A stretch of DNA of 64,000 nucleotides from JADKIH01 sp031385005 (GCA_031385005.1 JANNBB010000008.1:1-64000), one strand, 5' to 3'. Counted from the first letter of the stretch, positions 46,290-56,499 are shown. Notes: generated by a model not told the origin, from the letters alone. A program made the numbers and translations.

Positions 46290-46820
46290 TTGACTTTGAA
46301 ACTACAGTCCAACAAAAAATTATACTGGTCAAAACAACATGGGGCATACATTTCACTAATTGCCGCATGGTTAATAGCCAATATTCTTAACGGTTTTAAT
46401 GGTATACAAGTCGTGGCTATCATTTTTTTACTCAAGAGCATCTTAGCAGAATGGGTTATCTTCTTGCTGATTTCTATAGCGGCATTCTGTGGTTTGCAAC
46501 AAGTGGTTTGGAGCGATATATTTCCTGCTATTGGAGCACTGACTCTTTTTCTCGGTTCAAGTATCTTTACAGTCAAAGCAAGATTTGAAAAAATCAGTGT
46601 AACTCCCGTATTGGTATATACTGCATTCTCCGTTGCGCTTTTATTGTTTTATTTTTCATTTAATACTTTCAGCATTATTTTATCCCTGCTGATTATTCTG
46701 AAAACTTCGGGAATATGGTTGTTTCCTGAAAAATTCAAAGCGATTCCTATTCGAAAGATTGGAATAATGGAAGCCATCTTTCAAATGCTTCTCATAGTTG
46801 ATTTTTATTTTTTTTATTGA
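46290..46820 (+). CDS. YwiC-like membrane protein
   Basis: The 176-residue protein has five to six transmembrane helices and the YwiC-family start WSKQHGAYISLIAAW. The family has no demonstrated function but recurs near respiratory and denitrification genes. No ATG is available; TTG at 46290 or 46296 is the probable start, immediately before the conserved region. It converges with the large minus-strand gene ending at 46867. Confidence 0.7.
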   Translation: MTLKLQSNKKLYWSKQHGAYISLIAAWLIANILNGFNGIQVVAIIFLLKSILAEWVIFLLISIAAFCGLQQVVWSDIFPAIGALTLFLGSSIFTVKARFEKISVTPVLVYTAFSVALLLFYFSFNTFSIILSLLIILKTSGIWLFPEKFKAIPIRKIGIMEAIFQMLLIVDFYFFY

Positions 46821-46866
46821 TTTTTTTCCGAAAGCAATCCGATGATTAATTAGCAAATAAAAATAA

Positions 46867-49800
46867 TCAAGGCCGAATAAAAGTCCTCAACAAATTATTT
46901 TCCACTAAGCTGAAGTCTGTTGATTCTACAAGACCATCGCCATTTAAATCTGCATGCATGTAACCGGATTGAAAAAGTTGTGTAGCGTCCAGAACGTCCT
47001 GAAAATCGAGTTGATTGATGATGCCATCATTATTTACATCACCGCTGCGAATGGTAAAATTGCCATCGATCATTTCCTGCATTTCGCCTCCATATGCTTT
47101 TGTGGAAAGATTGGTGAAATCGTAAGTAACATTGTTTGAAAGGATAATGGAAGACGAGCTCCATGTTTGTAATGCATTCCTGTGGCGAACTACCAAATAA
47201 AAATTGCTATTGTTTACTGCAGGAGGGAAGGTGAATTGCGCCATGCCATTTGTGTATAGAATTGTTGAAGCCGTGTACATAACAGAGTTGGGCGCCGTCG
47301 ATGTTGCTAGTTCTAAAGTAAGTGTATCACAAACCAAAGGATTGGTTATTGGATCGGCAACAGCAACCATCATTCCGCCGCCGGTATAAAATCCTTCTAT
47401 GAAAACTTTCACATTAACCTGTATGACGGTTAATTGAACAGTAAAATTACCTGTACTCATTACAATCCCGCATGCTGTAGTTACAGAAATTTGTCCGTCA
47501 GTAACTCCGGTAGGAGCAGTCGCACTAATTTCATTGTTATTTATTAACGTGAATGACGCACTCAGACCATTAAAACTAACAGCCGTCGCGCCTGTAAAAT
47601 TACTTCCATTTATAGTAACAATTGTTCCCGCTGATCCTGAAACAGGAAGGAAAGAGTTGATAACAGGAATTGGCTGTACGGATATTGTAATGCTATTTGA
47701 AACAGCCGTAGTCGACGAAAGACAATTTGCATTCGAAGTGAGCACACAGGAAATAACCTCGCCATTCGTCAGCGATGATGACGTATAAGTCGCACTATTC
47801 GTTCCCACATCCGTCGTTCCCGATTTCCACTGATAAGCCGGCGTTCCTCCATTAACCGGAACAGCCGTAAACGTCACCGATGTATTGTCGCAAATGGTAC
47901 TACCCGGATTAGCCGTAATGCTTACACTAGGCGCAATCAATGGATTCACCGTCATCGTAATTGAATTCGATGTGGCTGTATTTGTAGAGAGGCAATTGGC
48001 ATTCGATGTTAGCACACAGGAAATAACTTCACCATTCGTCAACGATGATGATGTATAGGTAGCGCTATTCGTTCCCACATTCGTTGTTCCCGATTTCCAC
48101 TGATAAGTCGGAGTACTTCCTCCATTAACCGGTACTGCCGTAAACGTTACCGATGTATTGTCGCAAATGGTACTACCCGGATTAGCCGTAATGCTTATGG
48201 AAGGTGTAAGAATCGGATTCACCGTCATCGTAATTGAATTCGATGTGGCTGTAGTTGTAGAGAGGCAATTGGCATTCGATGTCAACACACAGGAAATAAC
48301 CTCACCATTCGTCAGCGATGATGACGTATAAGTCGCACTATTCGTTCCCACATCCGTCGTTCCCGATTTCCACTGATAAGCCGGTGTACTTCCTCCATTA
48401 ACCGGTACTGCCGTAAACGTCACCGATGTATTGGCACAAATGTTATTACCCGGATTGGCCGTAATGCTTAAGGATGGAGTAAGATTCGGATTCACCGTCA
48501 TCGTAATTGAATTCGATGTTGCAGTTGGAGTCGTCAGACAATTTGCATTCGAAGTGAGTACACAAGAAATAACCTCACCATTCGTCAACGATGATGATGT
48601 ATAGGTAGCGCTATTCGTTCCCACATTCGTCGTTCCCGATTTCCACTGATAAGCCGGCGTTCCTCCATTTACCGGAACAGCCGTAAATGTTACCGATGTA
48701 TTGGTACAAATGGTACTACCCGGATTGGCCGTAATGCTTATAGATGGTGTAAGCGTCGGATTCACCGACATCGTAATTGAATTCGATGTGGCTGTAGTTG
48801 TAGCGAGACAATTTGCATTCGAAGTGAGTACACAAGAAATAGCCTCACCATTCGTCAACGATGATGATGTATAGGTCGCACTATTCGTTCCCACATTCGT
48901 CGTTCCCGATTTCCACTGATAAGCCGGAGTAATTCCTCCATTAACCGGTACTGCCGTAAATGTTACTGATGTATTGGCACAAATGGTACTACCCGGATTG
49001 GCCGTAATGCTTATGGAAGGTGTAAGATTCGGATTCACTGTCATCGTTATGGAATTCGATGTGGCTGTAGTTGAAGAGAGGCAATTGGCATTCGATGTCA
49101 GCACACAGGAAATGACTTCGCCATTCGTCAAAGATGAGGATGTATAGGTCGCACTGTTGGTTCCCACATTCGTTGTTCCGGATTTCCATTGGTAAGCCGG
49201 TGTTCCTCCGTTAACCGGAACAGCCGTAAAGGTAACCGATGTGTTGGCGCAAATATTATTACCCGGATTGGATGTAATGCTGACCGAAGGTGTAAGTGAT
49301 GGATTCACCGACATCGTTATAGAATTGGATGTAACAGGATTTCCGGTTACACAGTCAGCATTCGAAGTCATCACACAGGAAATCACATCACCGTTGGCGA
49401 GCGTATTGGTTATGTATGTCGGACTATTCGTTCCTACATTTGTTGCTCCTTTTTTCCATTGATAAGATGGACCGGCTCCTCCATTGGTTGGTGTTGCTGT
49501 AAAAGTAACATTGGTGCCTGAGCAAACGGTACTGCCGCTATTGGATGCAATACTTACACCTGCAGTAACATTAGGGTTCGTTGTAACTGTAATGGCATTC
49601 GAAGTACTTGTACATCCATTCGAAGACGTAGCTGTCACAGAATAAGTTCCCGCTGTGGTTACAGTAATGTTTTGTGTCGTCGCTCCTGTTGTCCAGAGAT
49701 AGGAAGCTGCCGCCGTAGAATTTAAATTTACTGAACCTCCCTGACAAAAAGTAGTCGGTCCCTGCGCTGCTATGGAAAGAGAACTGTTGGAATAGGTGAG

Positions 49801-52116
49801 GAGGACGTCATCGATGCGGTATTGACTTGTAGCAGTTTGTGTAAATTGAATTCTTAAATTTGATGTAGAAGGTATACTTCCTGTAGCAGTTACATAATAC
49901 CATGTAACAGTACCTGTACCGGTTGGAAATGGAGGAATTGTGAGTGGAAAGTAATTAATACCATCAGAACTAACTTGAATTAGAAAATCACTGCCGTCAG
50001 TAACAGTAGCTTCCTTTCTTACTCCAAAGGAAAGTGAAAGATTATTTAGTCCAAGTGTATTAATATCAGAAATAATAAGATTTCTGCCTGCCGTTGATGT
50101 TAGAAATGCATTGGCACTACCTGAAGCTGTTGGGTAACCTGCCGAGAAACTTGTTATCCTCACATCCCCAGTCCCCGAAAAAGTCAACCCCGTATTCTGG
50201 AACCCATTATTCGTTTCATGAGTTGCAATAGCGGTTGTTCCTGTTACACTCCCCATATTCTCCGAAAACACTGTTCCATTAACCTGAAATCCCGAAGTGG
50301 TCACGCTTACAGGTGAAGCCGTAGATAAACATCCATTGGCATCTGTAAACGTAACAGAATAGCTTCCTGATGTGGAAACAGAAATGTTCTGAGTTGTTTG
50401 TCCGCTTGACCAGAGGAAAGAGTTTCCGTTGTCTGCAGAAAGAGTAACAGAAGATCCTGAACAGATATTTACAGGTCCCGGAGGTGTAATTGTTGATGAT
50501 ACTGCAGAAGTAATGTTAACCGTAGCAGCAGGCATTGCATTGTTTGTGGAATTCCCATCAGGCGCAAAAACGGTAGTTGCATTGAACGTATAATTTCCGG
50601 AAACACTCATGTCATACGTTGGAGTAAAGGTGACATCCATGGTAGCAGAAGGTGCAAGCGTTCCTGTAGTAAGCGTTTTCGTGAAGTTCGTAACGACGGA
50701 TGAAGGACTGCTTACTTGCAACTGTACATCGGCATTGGTAGTAGAAAAATTGATGGTATTGACGCCGAGGTTTTGTATTCTCACCTGTAATGTTTTCTGG
50801 CTTGAGGGACATGTTGGACTAACCGGACTAACTAAAGCGGTGGCGCCTAAATCGAGCGACTGACAATTATTAATTTGAAAGTCCACACTGATAATAACAG
50901 GAAGGTGATCGGAAGCATTGTACAAAGCAGTAGCAATGGGTACTCCTACGGCATTGTTAGGAGATAAGTAGATCGATTTATTATAATGCAATCCGTCATT
51001 TCCATAGGGATTCGTTGAACCGGCAACATAGGTAACTCCTCCTGCCTGACTAACTGCATTGGAATATAAAAACATGTCGAAGCGATCGTTCATTCCGCCG
51101 GATGCACCACCTGAACCTAATGCCGTGTCTCTTGTACATTGTGTATGATAAATTGCATAAGAGGATTTATTCCATAATCCTGTCAACGTTATCGGATCAA
51201 TAAAATGTCCGTCATCTGTCGGATTGTTGGCAAGCAATTTTATATAAGCATTTTCGGTAGAACCGTAAATATTGAAGTCTCCGCAAACAAAAAAGTCTTT
51301 TCCCGCCGGCAGTGCATTAGTTACTTTTCGCAAAGAATCCACTTCAAGGGCTCGTTGTGCTTCAAAGGTAGCACCGCTGGATGCTTTTAAGTGGACAGAA
51401 TAAATACGAATCGTATCGCCCGTTAGCGTGTGTACCAGTTTAAATTCATTGATATCCCTTAAATCGGTTTCAATGGGGGTGTTGCTGATAAACGTAAATT
51501 TTGAAGTCTTATAAAAAATTCCATTGTCGCTATCGAAACCGTTGATGAATGTTCCTTGTGAGTAAGTGTTACCGGGTGCATTCAAAACATTTGTCCTAAA
51601 TCCATTCATACCCTGAATAGAGGCAACTTCCTGGGCAACGAGGATGTCCGGATTTGCGGCAGCCATGACAGTTCGGAAGTATGGATTTCTTTGAGACGTA
51701 TCAGCAGTTACATCATCATAATTCAACAAATTATAACTCATCATCTTGATGCGGTTGGCACCAACGGATATGTAATCAGTTTTGGTATTGGTAGAAGTTC
51801 CATCAGGGCCTGTAACGGTTAACGTAACGGTTTTCATTCCCGATGTTGTGTATAAGACGGTATGAGGACCAGCAGTCGTTGCTGTTGCAGGCGATGCTCC
51901 GGAACCGAAATTCCAGGAATAGGTTGAAATCGTGCCGGTAGATGTACTCGTAAATGTCGTTGAGTTCCCTGTGCAAATGGCTTGATTATTTGCCGAAAAA
52001 TTGGCGACAGGAATTACCGAGAAAGCTTCATGCATATTCCCAAAAAATAAAAGGAATAGCAAAAACGATCTCATTGAAGAGTATTTCAATGTGAAGGAAT
52101 GGTAGATTTCTCTCAA
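46867..52116 (-). CDS. Large secreted EEP-nuclease-like protein with Ig-like repeats and dockerin-like C-terminus
   Basis: The 1,749-residue product has a signal peptide and a PKD domain (about 38-118, YSWNFGSGASPATA). An endonuclease/exonuclease/phosphatase domain follows (about 120-410: MSYNLLNYDDV, ILVAQEVAS, FFVCGDFNIYG, NASDHLPVIISV). Next come a CARDB-like domain (about 415-540), Ig-like and jelly-roll-like domains, seven Ig-like repeats of about 90 residues (the last six nearly identical) and an IPT/TIG domain (INSFLPVSGSAGTIVTINGS). The end has two Ca-loop motifs, DVNNDGIINQLDF and DLNGDGLVESTDF, like a type I dockerin, then ENNLLRTFIRP. No T9SS domain is seen. It probably acts outside the cell on nucleic acid or phosphoesters. 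Confidence 0.85.
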   Translation of the reverse strand: MREIYHSFTLKYSSMRSFLLFLLFFGNMHEAFSVIPVANFSANNQAICTGNSTTFTSTSTGTISTYSWNFGSGASPATATTAGPHTVLYTTSGMKTVTLTVTGPDGTSTNTKTDYISVGANRIKMMSYNLLNYDDVTADTSQRNPYFRTVMAAANPDILVAQEVASIQGMNGFRTNVLNAPGNTYSQGTFINGFDSDNGIFYKTSKFTFISNTPIETDLRDINEFKLVHTLTGDTIRIYSVHLKASSGATFEAQRALEVDSLRKVTNALPAGKDFFVCGDFNIYGSTENAYIKLLANNPTDDGHFIDPITLTGLWNKSSYAIYHTQCTRDTALGSGGASGGMNDRFDMFLYSNAVSQAGGVTYVAGSTNPYGNDGLHYNKSIYLSPNNAVGVPIATALYNASDHLPVIISVDFQINNCQSLDLGATALVSPVSPTCPSSQKTLQVRIQNLGVNTINFSTTNADVQLQVSSPSSVVTNFTKTLTTGTLAPSATMDVTFTPTYDMSVSGNYTFNATTVFAPDGNSTNNAMPAATVNITSAVSSTITPPGPVNICSGSSVTLSADNGNSFLWSSGQTTQNISVSTSGSYSVTFTDANGCLSTASPVSVTTSGFQVNGTVFSENMGSVTGTTAIATHETNNGFQNTGLTFSGTGDVRITSFSAGYPTASGSANAFLTSTAGRNLIISDINTLGLNNLSLSFGVRKEATVTDGSDFLIQVSSDGINYFPLTIPPFPTGTGTVTWYYVTATGSIPSTSNLRIQFTQTATSQYRIDDVLLTYSNSSLSIAAQGPTTFCQGGSVNLNSTAAASYLWTTGATTQNITVTTAGTYSVTATSSNGCTSTSNAITVTTNPNVTAGVSIASNSGSTVCSGTNVTFTATPTNGGAGPSYQWKKGATNVGTNSPTYITNTLANGDVISCVMTSNADCVTGNPVTSNSITMSVNPSLTPSVSITSNPGNNICANTSVTFTAVPVNGGTPAYQWKSGTTNVGTNSATYTSSSLTNGEVISCVLTSNANCLSSTTATSNSITMTVNPNLTPSISITANPGSTICANTSVTFTAVPVNGGITPAYQWKSGTTNVGTNSATYTSSSLTNGEAISCVLTSNANCLATTTATSNSITMSVNPTLTPSISITANPGSTICTNTSVTFTAVPVNGGTPAYQWKSGTTNVGTNSATYTSSSLTNGEVISCVLTSNANCLTTPTATSNSITMTVNPNLTPSLSITANPGNNICANTSVTFTAVPVNGGSTPAYQWKSGTTDVGTNSATYTSSSLTNGEVISCVLTSNANCLSTTTATSNSITMTVNPILTPSISITANPGSTICDNTSVTFTAVPVNGGSTPTYQWKSGTTNVGTNSATYTSSSLTNGEVISCVLTSNANCLSTNTATSNSITMTVNPLIAPSVSITANPGSTICDNTSVTFTAVPVNGGTPAYQWKSGTTDVGTNSATYTSSSLTNGEVISCVLTSNANCLSSTTAVSNSITISVQPIPVINSFLPVSGSAGTIVTINGSNFTGATAVSFNGLSASFTLINNNEISATAPTGVTDGQISVTTACGIVMSTGNFTVQLTVIQVNVKVFIEGFYTGGGMMVAVADPITNPLVCDTLTLELATSTAPNSVMYTASTILYTNGMAQFTFPPAVNNSNFYLVVRHRNALQTWSSSSIILSNNVTYDFTNLSTKAYGGEMQEMIDGNFTIRSGDVNNDGIINQLDFQDVLDATQLFQSGYMHADLNGDGLVESTDFSLVENNLLRTFIRP
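47680..49308 (-). repeat. Six tandem ~271-bp coding repeats (Ig-like domains)
   Basis: Six consecutive units of 90-91 codons encode near-identical sequence (SITANPGSTIC, TSVTFTAVPVNGG, YQWKSGTT, SSSLTNGEVISCVLTSNANC). Variation is confined to a few positions. A seventh, more divergent unit precedes them at the protein level. High DNA identity implies recent expansion by unequal recombination and makes this stretch prone to copy-number change and misassembly. Confidence 0.9.
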
Positions 52117-52296
52117 AACAACTTGACTCTTTTTACTATGAACTAATAGCTACCTAACGGTAGAAAACAGGATTATTACAAATTTAATAAATTTAGGGGA
52201 GAATTCTAAATTATTAAGGGTAATAAATGCGGGTCTTCATCTATCAATTAACATGTCAATGAATTTGATTTCTTTTCGAATTACCCCTGTTTTTAG

Positions 52297-52339
52297 TTAA
52301 AAAAATCCCCTTGAAAGTGTATTATCAACTTCAAGGGGA
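52297..52339 (-). terminator. Intrinsic terminator of the CotH-like gene
   Basis: TCCCCTTGAA at 52306-52315 pairs perfectly with TTCAAGGGGA at 52330-52339 around a 14-nt loop. Read on the minus strand the stem is followed by a T run (the A run at 52299-52305). It lies 66 bases after the stop of the gene at 52406-54928. Confidence 0.85.
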
Positions 52340-52405
52340 ACTTAAATGAATATCGATGGTAAACTGACTTAAGCTAGTCAACAAAAATGCTGAATTCTAT
52401 GGAGC

Positions 52406-54928
52406 TTATTCTCCCGAATAAAACAGCCGCAACGTCTTGTTAATTTTCTCTCCCTTAAAATTCAAAAGATACATACCCGGTTGAATTCCTTTTCCGGAGA
52501 GATTTAGTGTCAGCATATTGTTGCCTTTAGGAAGATTGTCTCCTTTAAGCATAAACATGAGTTGACCGGTCAATGAATACAATCCAATATTTAAATCAAC
52601 TGCTTCAGGAAGTGAGAAAGCTATCTGCGTTTCTTTCGAAAATGCGGATGGGCTTGCTATAGCATCAAAAGTGTTTTTAGATAATTCAGGAATGGAAACA
52701 GGGGCTTGATTAAAATGAGCAATCAGCGTATCGGAAGAAGTAATATTCATTTCCACATTTATCAGGTAAACAGATGGGAGGATGGGATTATTTTGAGTTT
52801 CCCAGCGATCAAATTCAAAACCATTCAATGAATCAGGATTAGCAGTCAGATAAATCGGAACTCCCCCGTAAAAATTACCTGTCCATGGAAATTCTGAAAT
52901 AGTAAGTGAGTTCACTTGCAGCGTCCCCGTTCCAATCGGATCTTCGGTAATTGTTAAAGGATAGGGGCCGGTCAGATTATAACAAGAATCCATAAGAGCC
53001 GGAAAAGCAGCGCATCGTTGAATAATAAAATTCCGGAGTTGTTGTACGTTGGTCTGCCATTCTGCATAGGTTCCAAACCAGCGTTGTGCATGTCGGGTCA
53101 TTTCCGGATCGATGACTGCCGTTATGCTGTCGAGTTCATGAAGCATGTTGTCGCAACTGAAAACCGTATTTGTTAAATCGATGTATCTGTTGATGTAGTA
53201 ATTATTAAAACGTGTATTCGTCCGAAGTTTATTTAGCAACCCAATATGATCCTCCGGATCTGAAGTAATCCATTCAACATTACAAGGAGCCGCATTCGGT
53301 CCTTTTTCTATAATATTCGTATAGTTGATGTAAAATCCGAAAGTAGCATCGTTATCCCAGAGAATATAACCCCAACGCCTGTGTTCACCAAGTGAATCAA
53401 GTCCACGCCACCATCCTGTATTGTAATTGAGCCAGTCGGAGCAAACAGAAAGTGAGTTCGCCATAATGTAATCAACCAGACTGTTCACGTCGAGTTGAGA
53501 AACGACATAATCCCAATTGGTTTGTTGTGTCATGTCATGTGTCATTACCCATGCATGAAAATTATTCCAATCTGTCAATGCCTGATTGCCGCCATATTCT
53601 GCCCAGGTATTTCCCCAAGTTTCTATGTATTGCAAACTGTATTTTCCCTGATTATAATAGTATTGTGTGTAATCGTTATCGTCAGGAATTTCGCGGAGGT
53701 CATATACGCCCCAATAAAATCCATTCAGATAAACGATTGCCTTCGTAGCTGTACGCACATCGAGATCCATGCCGCCTTTTTTTGCAAGGTTTTGAAGATA
53801 GGCATCCCGAAGGTGTGCGCTCCCATCGTTCGATGAATGATGAGCCGCAGGATAATTATCGTCCCCCGCCGCTCTTAATATTATTCGTTGAAATTCACTT
53901 CGCGGAGTGAGGTTAAACAACTCTTCCTGCAAAGCATAATTGTAACCGAATTCATCACGCATGATATAATCAATACTCCGCTGATCATTTGCCCATGAAT
54001 CTTGTCCATGACTGTTAAACTCGCCATAACCCGATGTAGTACGTACTTTATTCATGTTAAAGTATTCAATCGTTCCTTCCGGGCGAAGTGAATTATCGCC
54101 ATCAGCAAGATCCCTCAATTCATTTCCGGCAATTGAAACTACCGGTAATGTATGCGAATCGTCAATAAAATAAGTTCCGAAAGTGATAAAAGAACCGGTT
54201 ACGGATGAAGATGTAGGAATCGTTATTGCTTTAATAACTGTTGTTGAGTCAATAGTGATCGGCCCGGTGTAAACGGTAGAAGAAGGATTGGGTTCTGTTC
54301 CGTCTCTGGTAAAGCGGATGGTTGCTCCTACTTCAGGTGTAGTAATGCTGAGGTTGAATGATACAGGATAAAAACCGGGAGTGAGATTAAAAACCGGACT
54401 TTGGGCATACCGCTGACGTGCTGTCGAAATATTATTGGGCGCACCGGAAGTAGACGATAAGTAATAACTCCAGTTGGCCCCTCCATCAGGATTGCGACCA
54501 TAGGAGTGATGTTTCTTCATGCGTACAAGAGAAACCTGATTGATGATTGTTCCGGAAGCATCGGCAAGCACAATTTCTTCTATCGGAAATTTTGTTTGTG
54601 ACAACTTGAAATTGGTATGGTGATAATTACCGATAGATTCATTTCTTCCTGATGCCCATACTACAAGAAAACTATTTGCATTGATCATTACATTGGCTGG
54701 AAATTGCCATTTCGTTGGTTGTGTAGATCGATCACTCAGATAAAATCCTCCAATATTTACTGCATTGGAAGTTGGATTGTATAACTCAATCCAGTCTTCA
54801 TATTCATTGTGATTGTCCGAAACCAATGATAAATTAGAAGTAGAAAACTCATTGATTACAACCTGGGAAAAAGATTGGTTGATTAGCAATGTAAAAGTTG
54901 CTACTAAAAGTAGAATCTGTTTTTTCAT
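52406..54928 (-). CDS. CotH-kinase-family secreted protein with lamin-tail and T9SS domains
   Basis: The 840-residue product has a signal peptide (1-22), a lamin-tail domain (about 23-155: VVINEFSTSN, DWIELYNPTS) and a chitobiase-C-like domain (about 180-255: GATIRFTRDGTEPNPSS). A CotH domain follows at about 270-620, with YLNGFYWGVYDLREIPDDN and the metal motif region LWDNDATFGF. A T9SS type A sorting domain (about 760-840, ending LRLFYSGE) closes it. CotH proteins are atypical secreted protein kinases or relatives of them, with phosphorylation shown for the spore-coat member. Here the target is unknown. An intrinsic terminator follows, so it is a single-gene transcript. Confidence 0.88.
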   Translation of the reverse strand: MKKQILLLVATFTLLINQSFSQVVINEFSTSNLSLVSDNHNEYEDWIELYNPTSNAVNIGGFYLSDRSTQPTKWQFPANVMINANSFLVVWASGRNESIGNYHHTNFKLSQTKFPIEEIVLADASGTIINQVSLVRMKKHHSYGRNPDGGANWSYYLSSTSGAPNNISTARQRYAQSPVFNLTPGFYPVSFNLSITTPEVGATIRFTRDGTEPNPSSTVYTGPITIDSTTVIKAITIPTSSSVTGSFITFGTYFIDDSHTLPVVSIAGNELRDLADGDNSLRPEGTIEYFNMNKVRTTSGYGEFNSHGQDSWANDQRSIDYIMRDEFGYNYALQEELFNLTPRSEFQRIILRAAGDDNYPAAHHSSNDGSAHLRDAYLQNLAKKGGMDLDVRTATKAIVYLNGFYWGVYDLREIPDDNDYTQYYYNQGKYSLQYIETWGNTWAEYGGNQALTDWNNFHAWVMTHDMTQQTNWDYVVSQLDVNSLVDYIMANSLSVCSDWLNYNTGWWRGLDSLGEHRRWGYILWDNDATFGFYINYTNIIEKGPNAAPCNVEWITSDPEDHIGLLNKLRTNTRFNNYYINRYIDLTNTVFSCDNMLHELDSITAVIDPEMTRHAQRWFGTYAEWQTNVQQLRNFIIQRCAAFPALMDSCYNLTGPYPLTITEDPIGTGTLQVNSLTISEFPWTGNFYGGVPIYLTANPDSLNGFEFDRWETQNNPILPSVYLINVEMNITSSDTLIAHFNQAPVSIPELSKNTFDAIASPSAFSKETQIAFSLPEAVDLNIGLYSLTGQLMFMLKGDNLPKGNNMLTLNLSGKGIQPGMYLLNFKGEKINKTLRLFYSGE

Positions 54929-55068
54929 AGGGGAGTGGGTCAGGATAGGATTTCCTAAATTACAAAAAAATAAGGAAATAGAAACACCATTATTTAGCTA
55001 AAAACAATCGTTTTGGCATTAATCCCCATTTAGATAATCAGTTCCTTTCCAAAACACTAGAAAGAAAT

Positions 55069-56430
55069 TTAATTTTCTTTCTTCACTCCATAGTGAATCG
55101 GCTTGAGAACATTCAGCGCTTCTTCCGGCTCGGGAACCCAATGGTGCAATCCGCCGGCAAGATCGTCGTTGAATTTTGTTGGAATATTTCCTGCCAATGT
55201 ACGTTCCTTCCAAGTCAGTTGCTCATTGCCATCATCTTTTCTGTCCATCGTAATGCAATCTTCAACCGGACAAACAAGTGAACAAAGATTACATCCTACA
55301 CAATTCTCTTCGATAATATTCGGAATTCTGTTTTCAGGATCCGAAGATAATCCGATTGCCTGGTGAGCTCCATCCTCGCATGCAGTATAACACAATTGAC
55401 AGCCAATGCATTTGTCGGCGTGAATATTCGCGACAACTTTATATTTCAGGTTGAGATCTTCCCAATGCATAATGTTCGGTAAAGCTTTACCGCGGAAATC
55501 ATCTAGGGTTTTAAATCCTTTGTCGTCCATATAACGCTCCATTCCGGAAACCATTTCGCGGATAATTCCGAAGCCATAATGCATGACTGCCGTACAAACC
55601 TGAACGGAAGTTGCGCCGAGTAAAATAAATTCAACAGCGTCTCTCCAGTTTTCAATGCCGCCAATACCGGAAATTGGAATTTTTATTCCCGGATGTTGAG
55701 CGCAATTTTTTAGCATGTTCATGGCTATCGGTTTCACAGCAGGACCGCAATAGCCGCCATTTGTGCTGCGTCCATCAACATTTGGATTGGGCACGAAGTT
55801 GTCGATATCAACATTGACAATACTTTGAATCGTGTTGATGAGTGAAATGGCATCTGCACCACCATCGTTTGCTGCCATAGCAGGACGTGTGATATCAGTA
55901 ATGTTCGGAGTTAGTTTGACAATGACAGGTGTTTTAGCTACTTCTTTCACCCATCCAACAATCGTCATTAATACTTTTGGCTCTTGTCCTACCGCTGATC
56001 CCATTCCTCTTTCACACATGCCATGCGGACAACCGAAATTTAATTCAAGTCCGTCGGCTCCGGCATTTTCTGCATCACGTACTATCTGATGCCATTCTTC
56101 GCGAGTTTCCACCATCAACGATGCAATTACCGCATGATCCGGAAAACGCTTTTTTACTTCTTCGATTTCGCGGAGGTTATCTTTCAGATTTCTGTCTGTA
56201 ATCAATTCAATGTTGTTAAAACCCATCATCCTGGTATCACGGTAATTCAGCGAACCGTAACGACTCGATACATTCACAACCGGAACGCCAAGAGTCTTCC
56301 ACACTGCGCCACCCCATCCGGCATCAAATGCTTTCATAATCTGGTAGCCGCTATTCGTTGGAGGCGCTGAGGCAAGCCAAAACGGATTCGGTGATTTTAT
56401 TCCTGCGAGGTTTGTTTTTAAATTAGCCAT
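55069..56430 (-). CDS. preA: NAD-dependent dihydropyrimidine dehydrogenase, PreA subunit
   Basis: From ATG 56430 the enzyme has 453 residues. The N-terminal FMN TIM barrel carries SAPPTNSGYQI and the active-site loop NFGCPHGMCERGMG (Cys139), as in dihydroorotate/dihydropyrimidine dehydrogenases. The C-terminal ferredoxin domain has two 4Fe-4S motifs: C341, C344, C347, C351 and C377, C380, C383, C387. With PreT it reduces uracil or thymine to the dihydro form using NADH. An in-frame ATG at 56454 would add eight residues. preT lies immediately upstream on the same strand. Confidence 0.93.
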   Translation of the reverse strand: MANLKTNLAGIKSPNPFWLASAPPTNSGYQIMKAFDAGWGGAVWKTLGVPVVNVSSRYGSLNYRDTRMMGFNNIELITDRNLKDNLREIEEVKKRFPDHAVIASLMVETREEWHQIVRDAENAGADGLELNFGCPHGMCERGMGSAVGQEPKVLMTIVGWVKEVAKTPVIVKLTPNITDITRPAMAANDGGADAISLINTIQSIVNVDIDNFVPNPNVDGRSTNGGYCGPAVKPIAMNMLKNCAQHPGIKIPISGIGGIENWRDAVEFILLGATSVQVCTAVMHYGFGIIREMVSGMERYMDDKGFKTLDDFRGKALPNIMHWEDLNLKYKVVANIHADKCIGCQLCYTACEDGAHQAIGLSSDPENRIPNIIEENCVGCNLCSLVCPVEDCITMDRKDDGNEQLTWKERTLAGNIPTKFNDDLAGGLHHWVPEPEEALNVLKPIHYGVKKEN

Positions 56431-56499
56431 AGGACTTTGTTTGATGAATGTCATTTAAAAAACATTCAAAGTTGTATCGTGTGTTTCTTTAAACGAATA

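Noticed and set aside
46290..46820. Assigning the YwiC-like gene as a named nos accessory gene
   Set aside because: Only position supports this; the family is not a demonstrated part of N2O reduction.
47680..49308. CRISPR array or satellite DNA
   Set aside because: The regular repeats are in one coding frame with a 270-bp period and encode Ig-like domains; there are no spacer-like unique segments.
55059..55082. Small AGAAAGAAA/TTTTCTTTCT hairpin at the end of preA as a terminator
   Set aside because: The stem is purely A/G versus T/C with weak pairing, overlaps the coding end and lacks a following T run in the right direction.
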